A program made the position numbers and the translations under genes. A stretch of 64,000 bases of DNA. Source: Blastococcus aurantiacus (lineage in GTDB: Bacteria > Actinomycetota > Actinomycetes > Mycobacteriales > Geodermatophilaceae). How positions within the stretch are numbered: the first letter of the stretch is position 1; every line of letters starts with the position of its first letter. The DNA lies in assembly GCF_900102425.1 (NCBI RefSeq), contig NZ_FNBT01000001.1:496001-560000 (forward strand), in the 5' to 3' direction. The notes under the pieces are model-generated. The model worked only from the letters and a program-made list of their open reading frames with translations, was not told where the DNA came from and did not search any database. Of the stretch, positions 26,322 to 35,537 are shown piece after piece.

Positions 26322-29300
26322 CCGGCGGACCGTCAACAGTCGTACGCGGGGAGCTTGTGTCCCTAATCCGGCAAGAGCTGCTCGGCCCGCGAGGCGATGC
26401 CGACGAGGAGATTCCTGCGAGTCCCCGAGCCATGTACGCCGTCGGGGGACTCGCACCGGTCACCATCGACCCCGCGCTTGCCCGCATACATGTCGACCCG
26501 GATGAAGCTGAGAGCCAGGGGATCGATGGCGCTCCCGTGCAGGCGATCAGCGATCCGGACCATCCGGGCCAACCAGGTGTCCCCGTGCCGACCGACGAGG
26601 ACATTAGGACAGCGGACTCCGATGACGAGGAGGACACCGGCCCCAAGGGTGCGCTGACGCATCCCTCGTCGATGGGACTTCGGTTCCAGGTGCCCGCCGA
26701 TGTCGGCACGCTCGCCGTGACAGCCGCCTGGGGCCGCTACAAGAGCTTCCAGCGCCTGAACGAGGAGACCGGCAAGAAGCGCACGTGGTTCCGACGCACC
26801 CCCTTCGAGTTCCCGAAGGAGCTCGTCCTAGGAGGCACCACGGCCCGACGAGCGGACGTCCTCGACCTCGACACCGACGTCAGCCTCCGCGTCGAGGTCT
26901 TCCCGCTCGGTGATCGACTGATCGTCGAACTGGCGCTCAGCAACGATCGCGTCACCGGGACCGATGCCCCGCCCGGGGACTGGCTGTTCCAGACGACGCT
27001 GACCGTCACCGCGAAGGACGGGTCGGCGTGCTTCCTGCCGAGCCGCGACGTCCTCGAACCCGGATATAGGGAGCCCGACGAGGAGCGGCGCCGACTGGAC
27101 CTCCAGTACAAGCACAAGCTCGAGTACGCCGTCGGGCGCACCTGCTCCGTCGACTGGGACGAGGTCCCTGAGTCCCGCCGCGCCCGTGAGGTCACGACGA
27201 CCTGGCTGCCGACGGCCGACGTCCCGCAGACCGTCGCCGGCGATGCCGGTGACACTGTCACCTCGATGCGTGTCCTCGCCGAGATCGACGCCGGCGACGT
27301 CCGCCGGGCGCTCGAGCCGATGATCGCCGGCTACGCGTCATGGCTCGACGTGGACCAAAAGGAGGCTGCCGACGCACTCCCCGACCACCTGGAGAAGACC
27401 GCCTCCGAGGCGATCGGCGAGGCACGAGTTGCGGCCTCCCGGCTGGAGGCTGGGTTGCGGCTCTTGGAGAGCGACCCGGACACGCTGACGGCCTTCCGGT
27501 TCATGAACCGGGCCATGCGCGACCAGCGCATCCGCTCCCAGGTCGCCGCTGCACGAGCCGCCAAGGCCGGCGTCACCGTCGAGACGGCGCTGACCGAGGT
27601 CGAGGCCAAGGGCGACAAGGCGGCTTCCTGGCGGCCCTTCCAGCTCGCCTTCATCCTCATGCAGCTTCCCGCGCTCGTGGACCCGACCGATCCCTACCGG
27701 AGCGGCGAGGACTCCCGCGTCGAGCTGCTCTTCTTCCCCACCGGTGGCGGCAAGACCGAGGCCTACCTCGGCCTGGCAGCCTTCACCTTCGCGATCCGGC
27801 GTCTCCAGGGGACCGTCCAGGGCGAGGACGGTGAGGTCGACGGGGGCGACGGGGTCGCCGTCCTCATGCGCTACACCCTCCGCCTGCTGACCTCCCAGCA
27901 GTTCCAGCGCGCCGCCGCGCTCGTGTGCGCGGCGGAACTGATCCGCCGCGAGGACGAAGCGACCTGGGGCACCGAGCCCTTCCGCATCGGGCTCTGGGTC
28001 GGCAGCAGCGTCAGCCCCAAGCGCTACGCCGAGGCCGAGGCGCAGGTGAAGCTGGCCAAGTCCGAGGACGGCCGAGCTCACGGCCTCACCGTGCTGCAGA
28101 TCAAGCGCTGCCCGTGGTGCGGAACGCCGATCGACCCGAAGCGCGACGTCGACGCCGTGGCCACGACCCAGCGGATCCACGTCCACTGCGGCGACCGCGA
28201 CGAGGAGTGCCCCTTCTCCACGCGGGGCCCCGACGACGAGGGTCTGCCCATCCTCACCGTCGACGAGGAGATCTACCGGCATCCGCCGACGTTCCTGCTC
28301 GCCACCGTCGACAAGTTCGCCCGGCTGGCGCGTGAGGGCGAGGCGGCGAGCCTCTTCGGCTACGTCGCCGAGCGCTGCCCCCGCCACGGCTACCGGCACC
28401 CCGACGCGCGCGGCGACTCCTGCAAGGGCCAGAAGCACATCACCGTCTCGAAGGGCGGCGTCACCTACCCCGCCGTCGACGTGGAGCCCGTGTCACGCCT
28501 CCGCCCGCCGGACCTGATCATCCAGGACGAGCTGCACCTCATCACCGGAGCGCTCGGCACCGCCGTCGGCGTCTTCGAGAACGTCGTCGACGTGCTCTGC
28601 TCCTGGTCCCGGGACGGCGACGCCGTCCGTCCGCTGATCGTCGCCTCCACGGCGACGGTCCGGAAAGCCGAGGACCAGGTCCGCAACCTGTACGGGCGAG
28701 GCGTCGACGTGTTCCCGCCGCAGGTGCTCGACGTCCGGCAGACGTTCTTCTCGAGGGAGCTGGAGGTCACCGAGGAGGACCCGGGACGGAAGTACCTCGG
28801 CGTCTGCGCGCACGGCATCCGGCTGACCCTCGCCGAGATCCGCATCGCCGAGGTGCTCCTGCTCGCCGGGCAGAAGCTGCTCGACGAGCACGGCAAGGCG
28901 GCCGACCCGTACCTGACCTCGGTCGCCTACTTCAGCGCGACGCGGGAGCTCGCCGGCATGCGGCGCTACGTCGACGACGACGTCACCACCCGTGTGTCCG
29001 GCAGGACCGAGCCGTTCCCGCGCCGCACCACGGACTTCTCCCGCCTGGCGATCGGAGAACTGACCTCGCGGATCTCGTCATCGGAGATCGGGGCCACGCT
29101 GGACAAGCTCTCCCTGGAGTTCGATCCGGACCGGTGGAGCACGAACGGAAAGGCTGCGTTCGCCAAGGCGATGCAGGACGGCAAGGTGAAGGGCGGCTAC
29201 GACCAGCGGCCGTACGACTTCGTCCTGGCGACGTCGATGCTGCAGGTCGGTGTCGACGTCCCCCGCCTGGGATTGATGCTCGTCGTCGGCCAACCGAAGA

Positions 29301-29977
29301 ACACCGCCGAGTACATCCAGGCCTCGTCCCGCGTCGGTCGAGATCCGTCCCGCCCGGGGCTGGTCGTTTCCCTGGCCAACTGGTCGAGACCGCGGGACAT
29401 GGCGCACTTCGAGCAGTTCCGGCACTACCACGAGACGTTCTACGCGCAGGTGGAAGCGCTCAGCGTCACCCCGTTCTCCGAGGCCGCTCTCGAGCGGGGA
29501 CTCATGGGGGTGCTCGTGAGCGCGGCCCGGGTGATGGACGTCGGCCGGCCTCAGTCCCTGTCCCCCGAGCTCGGCGCCGGCCGGATCATCGAGGGCTCAC
29601 AGCGCCTGGACGAGATCATCGAGCGGCTCGCTGAACGGGCGGCGCGTGCCTATCCCGAGCCCGACTTCGACGAGCGGGTCCGGGCCAAGCTGATCCAGCG
29701 CAAGGACCGCTGGCTCGGACGCGCGATCGAGGAGGGCGGCGGCCTCGTCTACGAGCGGTCGACCGACAAGACCCAGATCACCAGCCCGCTGCTGATCAGC
29801 CCCGAGGTCCGGACCACCACAGCCGCCGAGAAGGTCTTCGTGGTGGCCAACTCGATGCGCGAGGTGCAGCCGGAGATCAACCTCCTGGTCAGCCCCAGCC
29901 CGAGTCATCTCGCCGCCAAGGAGCCCATCGACGCTCCGGGATGGACCTTCCACGCCCCCGCCAAGGAGGACGCATGA
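26318..29977 (+). CDS. drmA: DISARM helicase-like protein DrmA
   Basis: 1,219 residues. Walker A is FFPTGGGKTEAYLGLAAF (about 476), and the DEAD-box variant is LIIQDELHLITG (DELH, about 736). A C-terminal helicase domain has ATSMLQVGVDVPRLG and QASSRVGRDPSRPG (about 1,003). A zinc-binding insertion lies between (KRCPWCGTPIDP, then HCGDRDEECPF). These are the features of DrmA, which with DrmB forms the DNA-bound core of DISARM and senses incoming DNA. Residues 1-110 come from somewhat AT-richer DNA than the rest. It overlaps drmMI and drmB by 4 bases each. Confidence 0.93.
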   Translation: MTGGPSTVVRGELVSLIRQELLGPRGDADEEIPASPRAMYAVGGLAPVTIDPALARIHVDPDEAESQGIDGAPVQAISDPDHPGQPGVPVPTDEDIRTADSDDEEDTGPKGALTHPSSMGLRFQVPADVGTLAVTAAWGRYKSFQRLNEETGKKRTWFRRTPFEFPKELVLGGTTARRADVLDLDTDVSLRVEVFPLGDRLIVELALSNDRVTGTDAPPGDWLFQTTLTVTAKDGSACFLPSRDVLEPGYREPDEERRRLDLQYKHKLEYAVGRTCSVDWDEVPESRRAREVTTTWLPTADVPQTVAGDAGDTVTSMRVLAEIDAGDVRRALEPMIAGYASWLDVDQKEAADALPDHLEKTASEAIGEARVAASRLEAGLRLLESDPDTLTAFRFMNRAMRDQRIRSQVAAARAAKAGVTVETALTEVEAKGDKAASWRPFQLAFILMQLPALVDPTDPYRSGEDSRVELLFFPTGGGKTEAYLGLAAFTFAIRRLQGTVQGEDGEVDGGDGVAVLMRYTLRLLTSQQFQRAAALVCAAELIRREDEATWGTEPFRIGLWVGSSVSPKRYAEAEAQVKLAKSEDGRAHGLTVLQIKRCPWCGTPIDPKRDVDAVATTQRIHVHCGDRDEECPFSTRGPDDEGLPILTVDEEIYRHPPTFLLATVDKFARLAREGEAASLFGYVAERCPRHGYRHPDARGDSCKGQKHITVSKGGVTYPAVDVEPVSRLRPPDLIIQDELHLITGALGTAVGVFENVVDVLCSWSRDGDAVRPLIVASTATVRKAEDQVRNLYGRGVDVFPPQVLDVRQTFFSRELEVTEEDPGRKYLGVCAHGIRLTLAEIRIAEVLLLAGQKLLDEHGKAADPYLTSVAYFSATRELAGMRRYVDDDVTTRVSGRTEPFPRRTTDFSRLAIGELTSRISSSEIGATLDKLSLEFDPDRWSTNGKAAFAKAMQDGKVKGGYDQRPYDFVLATSMLQVGVDVPRLGLMLVVGQPKNTAEYIQASSRVGRDPSRPGLVVSLANWSRPRDMAHFEQFRHYHETFYAQVEALSVTPFSEAALERGLMGVLVSAARVMDVGRPQSLSPELGAGRIIEGSQRLDEIIERLAERAARAYPEPDFDERVRAKLIQRKDRWLGRAIEEGGGLVYERSTDKTQITSPLLISPEVRTTTAAEKVFVVANSMREVQPEINLLVSPSPSHLAAKEPIDAPGWTFHAPAKEDA

Positions 29978-32079
29978 CCGCCGTGTCGGACGACCCGACC
30001 GACGTCGCCCCACCCTCCCCCGACGTACCCGAGGCGGCGGTGGCCACCGTCGAGCAGGAGCTCGACCCGCTCACCGACGTCGAGACCAACAAGCCGAAGA
30101 ACCGGGCGAAGGTCGGCGCTGTCCGGCCCTCCGCGCTGCTCTACACGCAGGGCATCGGCTCGACGGTCGACCTGCCGCACCTGTCGGTCATGCCGCACGG
30201 GCTCGATGACTGGGAGCGCATCTACCGGCGCAGGCCCACACCGCCGGAGACGATCGTCGAGCCACGCCTGCTCCAGGTCGTCCAGGCACACCTGGGCAAG
30301 ACCGTGCACGAGTTGCGCAAGCCCCCGTGGGCGTCCGCCGAGATCGGCCAGAAGGACTCGGCGACCGACCTGGGCATCCCTGGGCGCGTTTTCCCCCAGT
30401 GGTTGCGGTGCACCGGTTGCGGCCTGCTCGGCCAGGTGTCGGACGGCGCCAGCTTCGAGTACCGCAACACCAACCCCTTTCGGCCGGACCAGGCGGAGTT
30501 CCTGCACTTGAAGTGCACTGGCTGGTCCGAGGGCGGCACGGTGAAGCGCAAGCCGCGAGACCGCACCGCAGTGCCTGCCCGCTATCTCATCGCATGCCAG
30601 AAGGGACACCTCGACGAGTTCCCCTATGTCGCCTGGGTGCACCGGGGAGCGGCATGCCCGTCCGCTCCTCGACCGCGGCTCCGCATGCAGGAGTGGAAGA
30701 GCAACCTCGGTCCCGATGTCCGGATCACCTGCCAAGCGTGCAAGGCCTACCGCGGCATGCTGGATGCGACCACTCGTGCAGCCGCCGCGAATCTGCCTCG
30801 CTGTCGCGGACGACACCCGCACCTCGACGCATTCTTCACCTGCAAGGAGCAGGGCCGGCTCATGCTGCTCGGCGCCGCCAACCAGTGGTTCTCGAACACC
30901 GTGAGCGCCCTGGCCCTGCCGCGCGAGGACGAGGCGTCGGCGTCCGAGCTGGCCCCGGCCATCGCCTCCCTGCCCAGGAAGCTGCTGGCCGGCGTCCATG
31001 GCCCCGAGAGCCTGGACCTGTTCAGGCAGCTGGCGGCCATCAATGGTCTGGCCGGCCTGGAAGACGTCGACGACGACCTTCTCTGGGAGGCCTTCCAGCT
31101 CGCCACCGGGCAATCGACGACCGCGGACGACGGCGAGTACGCGGCTGCCCGACGCGACCCACGGACGCTGCTGGCGCCGGAGTGGGCCGTGCTCAGCGAC
31201 CCGTCGAAGTTCACCAAGTACAGCGGCTCTCCCGACTTCAAGGCCGAGTCGCGCGACGTGGCCGCGGCGTTGAAACCGCTCGTCACCGGGGTGGTCGCCG
31301 TCGAGCGGCTCAAGAAGGTCAACGCCTTCATCGGGTTCACCCGTATCGACGCCTTCGACCGGATCGACGACGCCTCCGACCGCGTCGCCCCCCTCACCCG
31401 CAACGGCCTGCCGTCGTGGGTGCCGGCCACCGAGGACCGCGGGGAGGGCGTGTTCATCCAGTTCGACGAGGCCCGCGTCGCCGCTTGGGAAGCCGACGTG
31501 CTGGACCGTCCGGTCTGGCAGCGCTACAGGGAAGCGCACCGGCTCAACTTCCTGCGCCGCACCAGCAAGACCGCAGCGGAGATCGATCCGGACGGCCGCT
31601 TCCCGTCCCCGCGCTACTGGGCGATCCACACGCTCTCGCACCTGCTGATCCGCGAGATGGCGATGTCCAGCGGCTACGGCTCGGCCAGCCTGACCGAACG
31701 CATCTTCGCCTGGCCCGGCAACGACGACATCCCGCCGGCGGCTGGACTGCTCGTCAGCACGACGTCCTCGGACAGCGAAGGCACGCTCGGTGGTCTCGTC
31801 GAGCTGGCCAAGCCGGGGAAGCTGCAGAAGGTCATCCTGGACGCCCTCCGCCGCGGCACCCGCTGTTCGTCCGACCCGATCTGCTCGCACCGAGCACCGC
31901 GCGGCAAGGAGGACTTCCTGCACGGGGCGGCCTGCCACTTCTGCCTGTTCGTCAGCGAGACCAGCTGCGAGCGGACGAACCGCTTCCTGGACCGCCGGAT
32001 GGTCCTCGACCTGGTCGCCGACCCGAGCACCTGGACGCCCGGACTGTTCACCGAGCTGTGCGAGGAGGACGCCGCATGA
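29974..32079 (+). CDS. drmB: DISARM DUF1998 protein DrmB
   Basis: 701 residues, ATG after AAGGAGG. Cysteine sets suited to zinc binding occur at CTGCGLLG (about 150) and CQACKAYRG (about 260), and in the C-terminal DUF1998 domain, which contains HTLSHLLIREMAMSSGYGSASL and the cluster CSSDPICSH...CHFC...TSCER. DrmB forms a complex with DrmA in the DISARM systems studied so far. The gene overlaps drmA by 4 bases at the start and drmC by 4 at the end, giving one tightly coupled operon. Confidence 0.92.
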   Translation: MTAVSDDPTDVAPPSPDVPEAAVATVEQELDPLTDVETNKPKNRAKVGAVRPSALLYTQGIGSTVDLPHLSVMPHGLDDWERIYRRRPTPPETIVEPRLLQVVQAHLGKTVHELRKPPWASAEIGQKDSATDLGIPGRVFPQWLRCTGCGLLGQVSDGASFEYRNTNPFRPDQAEFLHLKCTGWSEGGTVKRKPRDRTAVPARYLIACQKGHLDEFPYVAWVHRGAACPSAPRPRLRMQEWKSNLGPDVRITCQACKAYRGMLDATTRAAAANLPRCRGRHPHLDAFFTCKEQGRLMLLGAANQWFSNTVSALALPREDEASASELAPAIASLPRKLLAGVHGPESLDLFRQLAAINGLAGLEDVDDDLLWEAFQLATGQSTTADDGEYAAARRDPRTLLAPEWAVLSDPSKFTKYSGSPDFKAESRDVAAALKPLVTGVVAVERLKKVNAFIGFTRIDAFDRIDDASDRVAPLTRNGLPSWVPATEDRGEGVFIQFDEARVAAWEADVLDRPVWQRYREAHRLNFLRRTSKTAAEIDPDGRFPSPRYWAIHTLSHLLIREMAMSSGYGSASLTERIFAWPGNDDIPPAAGLLVSTTSSDSEGTLGGLVELAKPGKLQKVILDALRRGTRCSSDPICSHRAPRGKEDFLHGAACHFCLFVSETSCERTNRFLDRRMVLDLVADPSTWTPGLFTELCEEDAA

Positions 32080-32789
32080 CGTCCGCCGCCGAGCTCGGCG
32101 CGTTCCTGACCAAGGACGAGGCTAGACGAATCGGCGGATCTCTCGATCTCGGGCACGGACTGCTCCACCAGGCCGTCAAGAGCGTCCATGCGGACCGTCG
32201 GGAGCGCGTGCTGGAGCTCCTCCACGCCGCGCTCGAAGATCTCGCGGGCGACGTCCGCGCCCTGACCGTCGTGCTGTCGGCCCTGAGCGGCGTTCCTCGC
32301 GCCGCCCGACCGCAGTTGGTGTGGACGTCACCGAGCCTGCCGCACAGCGAAGGGCGCACGACCCTGGCCGCGTCGCAGTTGATCAACGAGGCGCAGTCGT
32401 ACGTCTACGCCGCCACCTACTCGGCGACCATGGGGTCGTCGTACGTGGCGGCGCTCCGGGAGGCGGTCGGCCGCGGCGTCGCAGTCACCCTCGTCGTGGA
32501 CCGGGCGCGGCAGGCGAAGACAGCCACGGCACTCGCCGGGAAGCTGGCCGGCGCGCGCATCTGGACGATGAGCCCGCCCGAGGTGGGCGAGTACGCCGTG
32601 CAGCACGCCAAGATCGTGATGATCGACGGGCTCGCGGCGCTGGTGACCAGCGCGAACTTCTCCTCCGCAGCGGCCGAGGCGAACCTCGAGTGCGGCGTCC
32701 TGCTGCGCGACGCCGCGGTGGCTTCTTCGATCAAGGCACACCTCGACCAGTTGCGTGACAGCCAGTTCTTGGTGGACTACTCGGCCTGA
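32076..32789 (+). CDS. drmC: DISARM phospholipase-D-like protein DrmC
   Basis: 237 residues. One HxK motif (QHAKIVMIDG, His about 176) is followed by VTSANFSSAAAEANLECG, the usual context of the PLD/nuclease superfamily with the Asn/Ser and Glu positions in place. PLD enzymes with a single HxK act as dimers on phosphodiesters. DrmC is the accessory nuclease-like subunit of DISARM and is not always needed for protection. It ends the operon; the Vsr-like gene starts 55 bases downstream on the same strand. Confidence 0.9.
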   Translation: MTSAAELGAFLTKDEARRIGGSLDLGHGLLHQAVKSVHADRRERVLELLHAALEDLAGDVRALTVVLSALSGVPRAARPQLVWTSPSLPHSEGRTTLAASQLINEAQSYVYAATYSATMGSSYVAALREAVGRGVAVTLVVDRARQAKTATALAGKLAGARIWTMSPPEVGEYAVQHAKIVMIDGLAALVTSANFSSAAAEANLECGVLLRDAAVASSIKAHLDQLRDSQFLVDYSA

Positions 32790-32844
32790 TCCAGACTGTG
32801 GACGCTGCGTCGGGCGGCCGACGCCGTGGAACCCTCAGGACGTG

Positions 32845-33303
32845 ATGGCGAGGACCCCGCAGCCCGGCCCGCATCCCGGGTCCTCCAGCGCCGAGATGTC
32901 CCGACGCATGGGCGCCGTCAAGAAGCGCGACAACGGACCCGAGATGGCCGTGCGCCGACTGCTGCACGCCGCCGGTCTCCGCTACCGAGTGGCCTGGCCG
33001 GTCCCGAGTCAACGCCGGCGGACGATCGACATCGCCTTCACGCGCGCACGTCTCGCTGTCTTCGTCGACGGATGCTTCTGGCACGGGTGCCCTCTCCACG
33101 CGACGTCGCCGAAAGCCAACGCAGCCTGGTGGGTCGACAAGATCTCGACCAACCAGGCGCGTGACGCGGACGTGACAGCGCAGCTCAAGAACATGGGCTG
33201 GACGGTGCTGCGCTTCTGGGAGCACGAGAAGCCGGAGGACGTCGTCTCGGTCATCGTCAACCGGCTCACGTCATCTGATAGCGCCTCGAGATCAGGGCGC
33301 TGA
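32845..33303 (+). CDS. vsr: Vsr-type very short patch repair endonuclease
   Basis: 152 residues, ATG after AGGACGTG. Family landmarks are MSRRMGAVKKRDNGPEMAVRRLL, RYRVAWPVPSQRRRTIDIAF, FVDGCFWHGCP (catalytic Asp and metal/zinc-site residues) and the end GWTVLRFWEHE. Vsr nicks beside T:G mismatches formed when 5-methylcytosine deaminates, preventing C-to-T mutation at methylated sites. It is paired with the cytosine methyltransferase on the opposite strand; the two 3' ends overlap by 12 bases (33292-33303). Confidence 0.92.
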   Translation: MARTPQPGPHPGSSSAEMSRRMGAVKKRDNGPEMAVRRLLHAAGLRYRVAWPVPSQRRRTIDIAFTRARLAVFVDGCFWHGCPLHATSPKANAAWWVDKISTNQARDADVTAQLKNMGWTVLRFWEHEKPEDVVSVIVNRLTSSDSASRSGR

Positions 33304-34452
33304 CAGCGCCACGTGCTCGTCGAGTGCCGACATGAAGTCCCCCGAGTACCGAAGGTTGCTCCGCCGGAGTCGGTCACGGAAGCCCTTTGTCGCTCTGTGC
33401 GACAGGGGCTCCTGGCCGTGTGTCCCAAGGACGTCAGCCAGGTGTTGGTAGTCAGGTGCCGGAGATCGTGGCCACTCGGACACCCGGACGCCCCACCTCT
33501 GGCCTCCGAGGTGACATGCGGCCTTCGGCCAGACGCTGCCGTCGACGTGCGGGGTCGTGTCGAGGGCGGCCGCCGGATCACCGGCGGCGAGCAGCCCTTC
33601 CCCGATCCACTGCGCCACGGGGACGCTTACGGCGTTGCCCACCAGCTTCCACCGGTCGCGCGTCGGCGCGTTCGCAGTCCACCCGGCAGGAAACCCCTGG
33701 AGCACCTCCGCCGCTTCGATCGACGGCCGCACGATGCGCATCCCCGGATCGTTGTCGCACATCCACACCGCCGGCGGGCTGGGGATGCTGACGGTCGTGG
33801 AGCCCTTCAAGGTGGGCACGGCGTCGATCGCCCAACCGACGCCGCGGTTGCCCTCGGTCCAGTAGAAGCCGTAGGCGCTGTTCCGTGCGGCTCCGGAGGC
33901 AGCGCCGTCCGGCTCCTCCGAGGGTGCGTCCTCCCGGAACAGGACCGCTGCCGGGTCGTGGACGGCGGATGCGAGCAAGTACACGCGCTTGCGGCGCTGA
34001 GACAGCCCGAAGGAACGGGAGTCGATGGTGCGGTAGGCCCACGCGTAGCCAGCGGACTCCAGAGACGCGGTGATCTCCCGGATCGCCGCACCTCGACCGA
34101 GGCGGAGCATGTTCGGCACGTTCTCGATCAGCACCCACTCGGGCTGCGACGTCCGGAGGAGCTGGAGCACGTGGCGGATGAGGCCGGAGGCGAGCCCTTC
34201 CAGACCAGACGTGCGGCCCGCCTGCGACAGATCGGTGCACGGGAAACCGGCGGTGACGATCGAGGCGTCTCGTAGGTCCCGCAGACCGATGACGTCGCCG
34301 TTCAGGTCGGCGTCCTCGAAGTGGTCAGCTAGGACGGACCTCGCGGATGGCCACCACTCGTACAGCTCGGACGGCTCGTCGATGCCTGCCTGCTGCAGCC
34401 CGAGTTCCATCCCGCCGATCCCGGCGAACAGTCCGAGGATGGAGTGCCCCAC
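33292..34452 (-). CDS. DNA (cytosine-5) methyltransferase
   Basis: 386 residues from the GTG at 34452 (GGGAGG upstream), giving V-GHSILGLFAGIGGMELGL, which is motif I. Other motifs in order are GFPCTDLSQAG (motif IV, catalytic C72), ENVPNML (VI), QRRKRVYLL (VIII), RPSIEAAEVLQGFP (IX) and GNAVSVPVAQWIG (X). The target recognition region between VIII and IX is short. It is most likely the modification enzyme of a type II restriction unit with the HNH nuclease divergently encoded next to it, with Vsr as repair partner. It could instead assist DISARM, since class 2 DISARM uses a 5mC enzyme, but a full class 1 set with its own adenine methylase is present. Confidence 0.93.
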   Translation of the reverse strand: MGHSILGLFAGIGGMELGLQQAGIDEPSELYEWWPSARSVLADHFEDADLNGDVIGLRDLRDASIVTAGFPCTDLSQAGRTSGLEGLASGLIRHVLQLLRTSQPEWVLIENVPNMLRLGRGAAIREITASLESAGYAWAYRTIDSRSFGLSQRRKRVYLLASAVHDPAAVLFREDAPSEEPDGAASGAARNSAYGFYWTEGNRGVGWAIDAVPTLKGSTTVSIPSPPAVWMCDNDPGMRIVRPSIEAAEVLQGFPAGWTANAPTRDRWKLVGNAVSVPVAQWIGEGLLAAGDPAAALDTTPHVDGSVWPKAACHLGGQRWGVRVSEWPRSPAPDYQHLADVLGTHGQEPLSHRATKGFRDRLRRSNLRYSGDFMSALDEHVALSAP

Positions 34453-34586
34453 GGCGAGCAGCCTCCCACGGCCCACCTGGCCCGCGCTGCTCCGGCACAC
34501 GCAACAAAGACTTCGGCTCCGTCTTCGCGGACGCGCTCTCGGCGTTCCCCGTTGCTGAACAGGCGAGATCAGTAGAGGCTCCGCCC

Positions 34587-35498
34587 GTGACCGGAGTTGC
34601 CTCGGAGCAGTACGTCAGAGCAGCCGCCCTCGAGTGGTTGAGCAGCGTGACGCTCGACGGGACCATCCCGGTCACCCGCGCCCAGCTGCGAGACGACTTC
34701 CACGTCGGCGGTGACCGATTCCCGCTGGTCGACGCCGGCCGCGGGATCCGCCGTCCGAAGGGATGGTCGGCCGCGCTGAGCATCCTGACCGCGGCGCCGG
34801 AAGGGGCTCCGTCCCGGCCCTATGACGACTCCGAGGGCGCGGACGGTCTGCACCGGTACAAGCTCCGCCGGGACCAACGAGGCGCGGCAGAGAACGAAGG
34901 GCTGCGTCGCGCCATGCTCGAGCAGGCGCCTCTGATGTGGTTCTACGGCATCCGGCCCGGGATCTTCCAAGCGATCTTCCCGGTCTACCTGATCGGCGAG
35001 GAGCCGGAGCACTTACAGTTCGTCATGGCCCTCACAGAGGAGCAGCGCCAAGTCCAGCCAGGTAGCCGCGTGGAGGAAACTTTGCGGAAGTACCTGTTGA
35101 CCATGACGCGTCGGCGCCTGCACCAGCCGGTGTTCGCCAGCCAGGTGATGGTGGCCTACGAGACGCGGTGTGCCGTCTGCTCACTCAACCACCGAGAGCT
35201 GCTGGACGCCGCCCACATCACCCCGGACTCCGACCCGCGCGGAGCAGCAGTCACCAGCAACGGTCTCGCGCTCTGCAAGCTGCACCACGCCGCCTACGAC
35301 CGGAACATCCTCGGTATCCGACCCGACTACACGGTCGAGATCCACCACCGGCTGCTCGACGAGATCGACGGGCCCATGCTCAAGTACGGCCTCCAGGAGC
35401 ACCACGGCCGGCCGCTGCTGCAGATCCCAGCGCGTCGGGCCGACCGACCCGACGCCGATCGCCTGATGCAGCGCTACGCGCAATTCAAGGCTGCTTGA
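34587..35498 (+). CDS. HNH restriction endonuclease
   Basis: 303 residues from the GTG at 34587 (AGAGG 7 bases upstream). The HNH nuclease is at the C-terminal half: zinc cysteines C195 and C198 (RCAVC), catalytic region LLDAAHITP (H210), then LCKLHHAAYD (C230, H233, H234). The N-terminal 160 residues are a separate domain, presumably for DNA recognition (RYKLRRDQRGAAENEGLRRAM, WFYGIRPGIFQAIFPVY). Its position divergent to the 5mC methylase suggests it is the cognate type II cutter; a type IV enzyme that cuts modified DNA is the alternative. Confidence 0.85.
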   Translation: MTGVASEQYVRAAALEWLSSVTLDGTIPVTRAQLRDDFHVGGDRFPLVDAGRGIRRPKGWSAALSILTAAPEGAPSRPYDDSEGADGLHRYKLRRDQRGAAENEGLRRAMLEQAPLMWFYGIRPGIFQAIFPVYLIGEEPEHLQFVMALTEEQRQVQPGSRVEETLRKYLLTMTRRRLHQPVFASQVMVAYETRCAVCSLNHRELLDAAHITPDSDPRGAAVTSNGLALCKLHHAAYDRNILGIRPDYTVEIHHRLLDEIDGPMLKYGLQEHHGRPLLQIPARRADRPDADRLMQRYAQFKAA

Positions 35499-35537
35499 CC
35501 TCTGCCCTCATTCATACGACCCCTGGAGTCCTAAACC

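Noticed and set aside
19084-33303. BREX or Dnd/Ssp modification as the identity of the large cluster
   Set aside because: No PglZ, BrxC, DndB-E or SspB-type protein is encoded. The combination of SNF2 helicase, DUF1998 and PLD matches DISARM.
33292-34452. The 5mC methylase as DrmMII of class 2 DISARM
   Set aside because: Class 2 needs drmE, which is absent, and a full class 1 set with its own adenine methylase is present. The Vsr and HNH neighbours fit an independent restriction unit better.
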